Positions 16,834 to 26,748 of a stretch of 26,748 nucleotides of DNA are shown here, piece after piece. The notes under the pieces were generated by a model. It was not told where the DNA came from and ran no database searches. It saw only the letters and a list, made by a program, of their open reading frames with translations. The DNA is from an uncultured Collinsella sp. (GTDB lineage: Bacteria > Actinomycetota > Coriobacteriia > Coriobacteriales > Coriobacteriaceae), in NCBI GenBank assembly GCA_900540985.1, contig UQIC01000029.1:1-26748 (forward strand), read 5' to 3'. The position numbers and the translations under genes were made by a program. How positions within the stretch are numbered: position 1 is the first letter of the stretch; every line of letters starts with the position of its first letter.

Positions 16834-16926
16834 AGCGTACTCCTTCTCGAATGATTCCAGCTTTCTGTAAAGTGCAACGGCTTGAATCGAGGGGTCAGCA
16901 TCCCCCTACGAAACACGCAGTTCGAT

Positions 16927-16955
16927 AGGATACGTGGCGTTAGCTGTGTCGTCAA
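16927..16955 (-). promoter_or_regulatory. str operon promoter
   Basis: On the minus strand TTGACG (16950-16955) and TATCCT (16927-16932) are separated by 17 bases, a strong sigma-70-type match. The expected start is near 16920, giving a leader of about 85 bases. The region is bounded by an inverted AGGATACG/CGTATCCT pair (16927-16934 and 16973-16980). Confidence 0.75.
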
Positions 16956-17038
16956 CAGACCACGCCGCCGGGCGTATCCTAAAATACCCACATTTCCGCA
17001 AAGCCTACACAAAAGGAATCCCCTTCTATGCGCGTGGG

Positions 17039-17179
17039 CGGATTCCCGGGCCGGGCGGCACAGGGGTTAAGTTTGCTGCTCTACAGTCCTGGCTCGCACG
17101 GAGGCCACATTAAGTGGCCTCCGGCTCGTGCGGAACTCGCGACAAACTTAACCCCTGTGCCGCCCGGCCCGGGAATCCG
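17039..17179. repeat. 141-bp palindromic element with perfect 37-bp arms
   Basis: The left arm 17039-17075 is the exact reverse complement of the right arm 17143-17179, with no mismatch over 37 bases. The 67-base centre has a second perfect palindrome (10-bp stem 17099-17108 with 17114-17123, loop ATTAA) and two similar copies of GGCTCG flanking it. It lies between the rpoC terminator and the str promoter, codes for nothing convincing and has no T run. It resembles a non-autonomous mobile repeat or a structured RNA. No clear target duplication is visible. Confidence 0.85.
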
Positions 17180-17207
17180 ACGTGCTCGTCGGGGCAACGT
17201 TCCTCAC

Positions 17208-17246
17208 CAAAAAAGACCCGCTTCCCTGTTGGGAAACGGGTCTTTG
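17208..17246 (-). terminator. Intrinsic terminator after rpoC
   Basis: On the minus strand AAAGACCCG plus a CCC/GGG extension pairs across a 4-base loop, and six T residues follow. It lies 26 bases after the rpoC stop and ends the rpoBC transcript. Confidence 0.92.
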
Positions 17247-17271
17247 AAAGGACGGTTAACGTACTAGGAAA

Positions 17272-25248
<7,977 letters not shown>

Positions 25249-25321
25249 CAGGTTTTTCCTCCTTCACGGAAATGCTCGGTGGGTTGGCGAGGCATAGCTT
25301 CGCCAGTTATCGCAACCTAAT

Positions 25322-25349
25322 AGTTTATCAGGTACCGACCGTTGGGCAA
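25322..25349 (-). promoter_or_regulatory. Candidate proximal rpoBC promoter
   Basis: On the minus strand TTGCCC (25344-25349) and TAAACT (25322-25327) are 16 bases apart, about 75 bases before the rpoB start codon. The match is moderate. Confidence 0.4.
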
Positions 25350-25427
25350 GAAAAGCCTTGACGCGATTGAGTTTTTGGAGTAGCAAAGTTTTTCGACAGA
25401 AAATACGCAGGTAGATGTATGTGTATC

Positions 25428-25439
25428 GAACATCTGTTC
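25428..25439. promoter_or_regulatory. LexA-like GAAC-N4-GTTC palindrome
   Basis: GAACATCTGTTC, preceded by TC on the plus strand, matches the Gram-positive and actinobacterial SOS-box pattern (GAAC-N4-GTTC). It overlaps the start point predicted for the distal rpoB promoter. A second dyad, CTGTTCA/TGAACAG with an 11-base spacer, shares one arm with it. Confidence 0.5.
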
Positions 25440-25440
25440 A

Positions 25441-25469
25441 TATATTTTCTGTGAACAGAGAGCCGGCAA
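25441..25469 (-). promoter_or_regulatory. Candidate distal rpoBC promoter
   Basis: On the minus strand TTGCCG (25464-25469) and AATATA (25441-25446) are 17 bases apart, directly after the galU terminator. Transcripts from here would have a leader of about 190 bases before rpoB. Confidence 0.4.
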
Positions 25470-25481
25470 TCGCAGCTCTTA

Positions 25482-25516
25482 TAAAAAACGGGCGCGAACC
25501 GAGGTCCGCGCCCGTA
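25482..25516 (-). terminator. Intrinsic terminator after galU
   Basis: CGGGCGCG (25489-25496) pairs with CGCGCCCG (25507-25514), and on the minus strand six T residues follow. It lies 20 bases past the galU stop. Confidence 0.93.
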
Positions 25517-25535
25517 AATGTCGATGTCCGAAGGC

Positions 25536-26444
25536 TTACTTGCGCATCAATCCGCCGCGCTCGTCGATGGCATCCCAGAAGGCATCGGCAAAGCGGGGAT
25601 CGCTTGCAGCCATGAGGGCGTTGGTGGCCATCCAGCCAGACGGGGTGCCGGTGTCGTAGCCCGACAGCGGGTCGATCACGACGGCATACATGGCCTCACG
25701 ATCGAGCGAACGGGCCATGGCGTCAGTGAGCTGGATCTCGCCGCCCTTGCCGGCCTGCTGATCTGCCAGCAGGTCCATGACCAGCGGGCTCAGCAGGTAG
25801 CGACCGACGATGTACAGGTTGGACGGAGCCGCCTCGGGAGCGGGCTTCTCGACCAGACCGCCGATACGCCAGACAGCGCCCGGCTCTGCATCGGCAACGT
25901 CCTCGGCACCCTCGAGCGAACCGACGCGCTCACCGGCGATAACGCCGTAGCGGCTGACTTCCTCGGGCGAGCAAGCAGCGACGGCGATAACCGAAGCTCC
26001 ACCGTGCTCCTTGGAAACGGCGAGCATCTTGTCGCAGATGTCGCGATTAGGCACAACGTAGTCGCCCAGAAGAACCAGGAAGTTCTCCCCTGCCACGGCG
26101 TCGGCAGCAGAGCGGATAGCATGGCCGAGGCCCTTGGGCTCGTACTGATAACGGAAGTCGACCGGCATACCGCCAGCGTGGGCGACGGCATCGGCATAGG
26201 CGTTCTTGCCGCGCTCGCGCAGCAGGTTCTCGAGCGAGCAATCGGGCTGGAAGTAGTTCAGTAGGTCGGGCTTACCGGGCGAAGTAACGATGATGGCGTC
26301 GTCGACTTCCTCGGGGTCGAGCGCCTCCTCGACGACGTACTGAATGACGGGCTTGTCGAGCACCGGCAGCATCTCTTTGGGCGTGCACTTGGTGCCAGGC
26401 AGAAAACGCGTGCCAAGACCGGCGGCGGGGATGATTGCCTTCAT
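25536..26444 (-). CDS. galU: UTP--glucose-1-phosphate uridylyltransferase
   Basis: This makes UDP-glucose from UTP and glucose-1-phosphate, the donor for cell-wall glycopolymers, glycolipids and galactose use. It has 302 residues from the ATG at 26444 (MKAIIPAAGLGTRFLPGT). The nucleotide-binding loop GLGTRFLP, the PKEMLPV motif, LLGDY at the metal-binding Asp, GLVEKP and the sugar-site GYDTGTPSG are all visible. An extension to 26528 lacks these features and crosses the leader. It is a single-gene unit with its own promoter and terminator and has no evident link to rpoBC beyond position. Confidence 0.95.
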   Translation of the reverse strand: MKAIIPAAGLGTRFLPGTKCTPKEMLPVLDKPVIQYVVEEALDPEEVDDAIIVTSPGKPDLLNYFQPDCSLENLLRERGKNAYADAVAHAGGMPVDFRYQYEPKGLGHAIRSAADAVAGENFLVLLGDYVVPNRDICDKMLAVSKEHGGASVIAVAACSPEEVSRYGVIAGERVGSLEGAEDVADAEPGAVWRIGGLVEKPAPEAAPSNLYIVGRYLLSPLVMDLLADQQAGKGGEIQLTDAMARSLDREAMYAVVIDPLSGYDTGTPSGWMATNALMAASDPRFADAFWDAIDERGGLMRK

Positions 26445-26690
26445 GTTATTCAAAGATCCTTTCGCAGGCGCAAAAGCGCCCCATGCGTGCGGCACACAGC
26501 CGCAGACCAAATTGCGATACCCAAGCATCTTACCGCTGGAACTATATGTCGCTACAAGGCAGAGACAATTCTTCAGCAGGTCAACGCAAATTATTGCTCG
26601 AATGGTGCAATTTTATTGCCCAACGGCAGGGCACCCGATACGACGCAAATCACAGAACATGGCAGTTTGAGCTACCGATGTCGAGGGACC
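26445..26690. other. Non-coding region upstream of galU
   Basis: No convincing gene or tRNA is seen in this AT-richer stretch. It holds the galU promoter and, in the expected leader, two small hairpins: TGCGGC/GCCGCA (26488-26504) and GGCGC/GCGCC (26467-26480). The second ends 8 bases before the galU ribosome site. Confidence 0.5.
26541..26568 (-). promoter_or_regulatory. galU: Candidate galU promoter
   Basis: On the minus strand TTGTCT (26563-26568) and TATAGT (26541-26546) are 16 bases apart, giving a leader of about 90 bases. Confidence 0.6.
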
Positions 26691-26724
26691 GAAAAATCAA
26701 AACCACCCCTAAAAGGGGTGGTTT
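26691..26724 (-). terminator. Intrinsic terminator of a gene beyond the right edge
   Basis: AAACCACCCCT (26700-26710) pairs with AGGGGTGGTTT (26714-26724) across a 3-base loop. On the minus strand TTGATTTTTC follows, so it should end a minus-strand gene lying mostly outside the window. Confidence 0.85.
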
Positions 26725-26748
26725 GCTCTTAGGGTATAACCCTTGGAT

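Noticed and set aside
17039..17179. The palindrome as an integron attC site
   Set aside because: The arms contain GTTAAGT and ACTTAAC, which fit the core consensus, but they are in the wrong order and are not at the ends. No integrase or cassette is present.
17028..17267. A 79-codon frame running through the 141-bp palindrome
   Set aside because: It is composed mostly of palindrome arms, has poorly spaced initiation signals and no family resemblance.
25415..25615. A 66-codon plus-strand frame after the LexA-like site
   Set aside because: It runs through the galU terminator into galU antisense and has no ribosome site, so an SOS-induced small protein is not supported.

Overview
This window looks like a core-genome segment of a GC-rich Gram-positive of the class Coriobacteriia (Actinomycetota), most likely Collinsella or a close relative. 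That placement is an inference from memory of protein families, not a search. It rests on actinobacterial-type RpoB and RpoC, a fused AccD-AccA carboxyltransferase, FabK in place of FabI, and an even GC of roughly 60% judged by eye. All confident genes except birA lie on the minus strand, so each operon reads from high to low coordinates. No tRNA, rRNA, CRISPR array, phage gene or transposase was recognised.

Layout from left to right. (i) 1-1880: a histidine phosphatase cut by the window edge, lying downstream of a cation diffusion facilitator exporter. (ii) 1918-3132: an orphan PTS EIIC permease with its own terminator, placed right after the fatty-acid operon. (iii) 3173-12350: a complete type II fatty-acid synthesis operon in the order fabH-acpP-fabK-fabD-fabG-fabF-accB-fabZ-accC-accDA. 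This matches the gene order of the pneumococcal fab locus, except that the two carboxyltransferase genes are fused. Two near-identical 19-bp repeats upstream of fabH look like operators. birA, which biotinylates AccB, is divergent at 12528-13304. (iv) 13421-16833: a str-type operon rpsL-rpsG-fusA-rpsJ with no tuf, ending in a strong terminator directly after rpsJ. (v) 16834-17271: an intergenic region with the str promoter, a 141-bp element with perfect 37-bp inverted arms, and the rpoBC terminator. (vi) 17272-25248: rpoB and rpoC, encoding RNA polymerase beta and beta'. (vii) 25536-26444: galU, with its own promoter and terminator.

The most interesting signal is in RNA polymerase. RpoC continues about 230 residues past the usual end of beta'. 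The extension holds a roughly 55-residue domain that aligns without gaps to the alpha-subunit C-terminal domain of E. coli, and it keeps the positions equivalent to R265, N268, G296, K298 and E302, followed by a very acidic tail. RpoB has a rebuilt, 8-residue-longer fork-loop-2 segment next to the rifampicin region, and its own acidic tail. rpoB and rpoC are in the same frame, separated by a single TAG. A GAAC-N4-GTTC (LexA-like) palindrome overlaps a candidate distal rpoB promoter. Together these suggest a lineage-specific remodelling of RNA polymerase and its control. I could not check whether it has been described.
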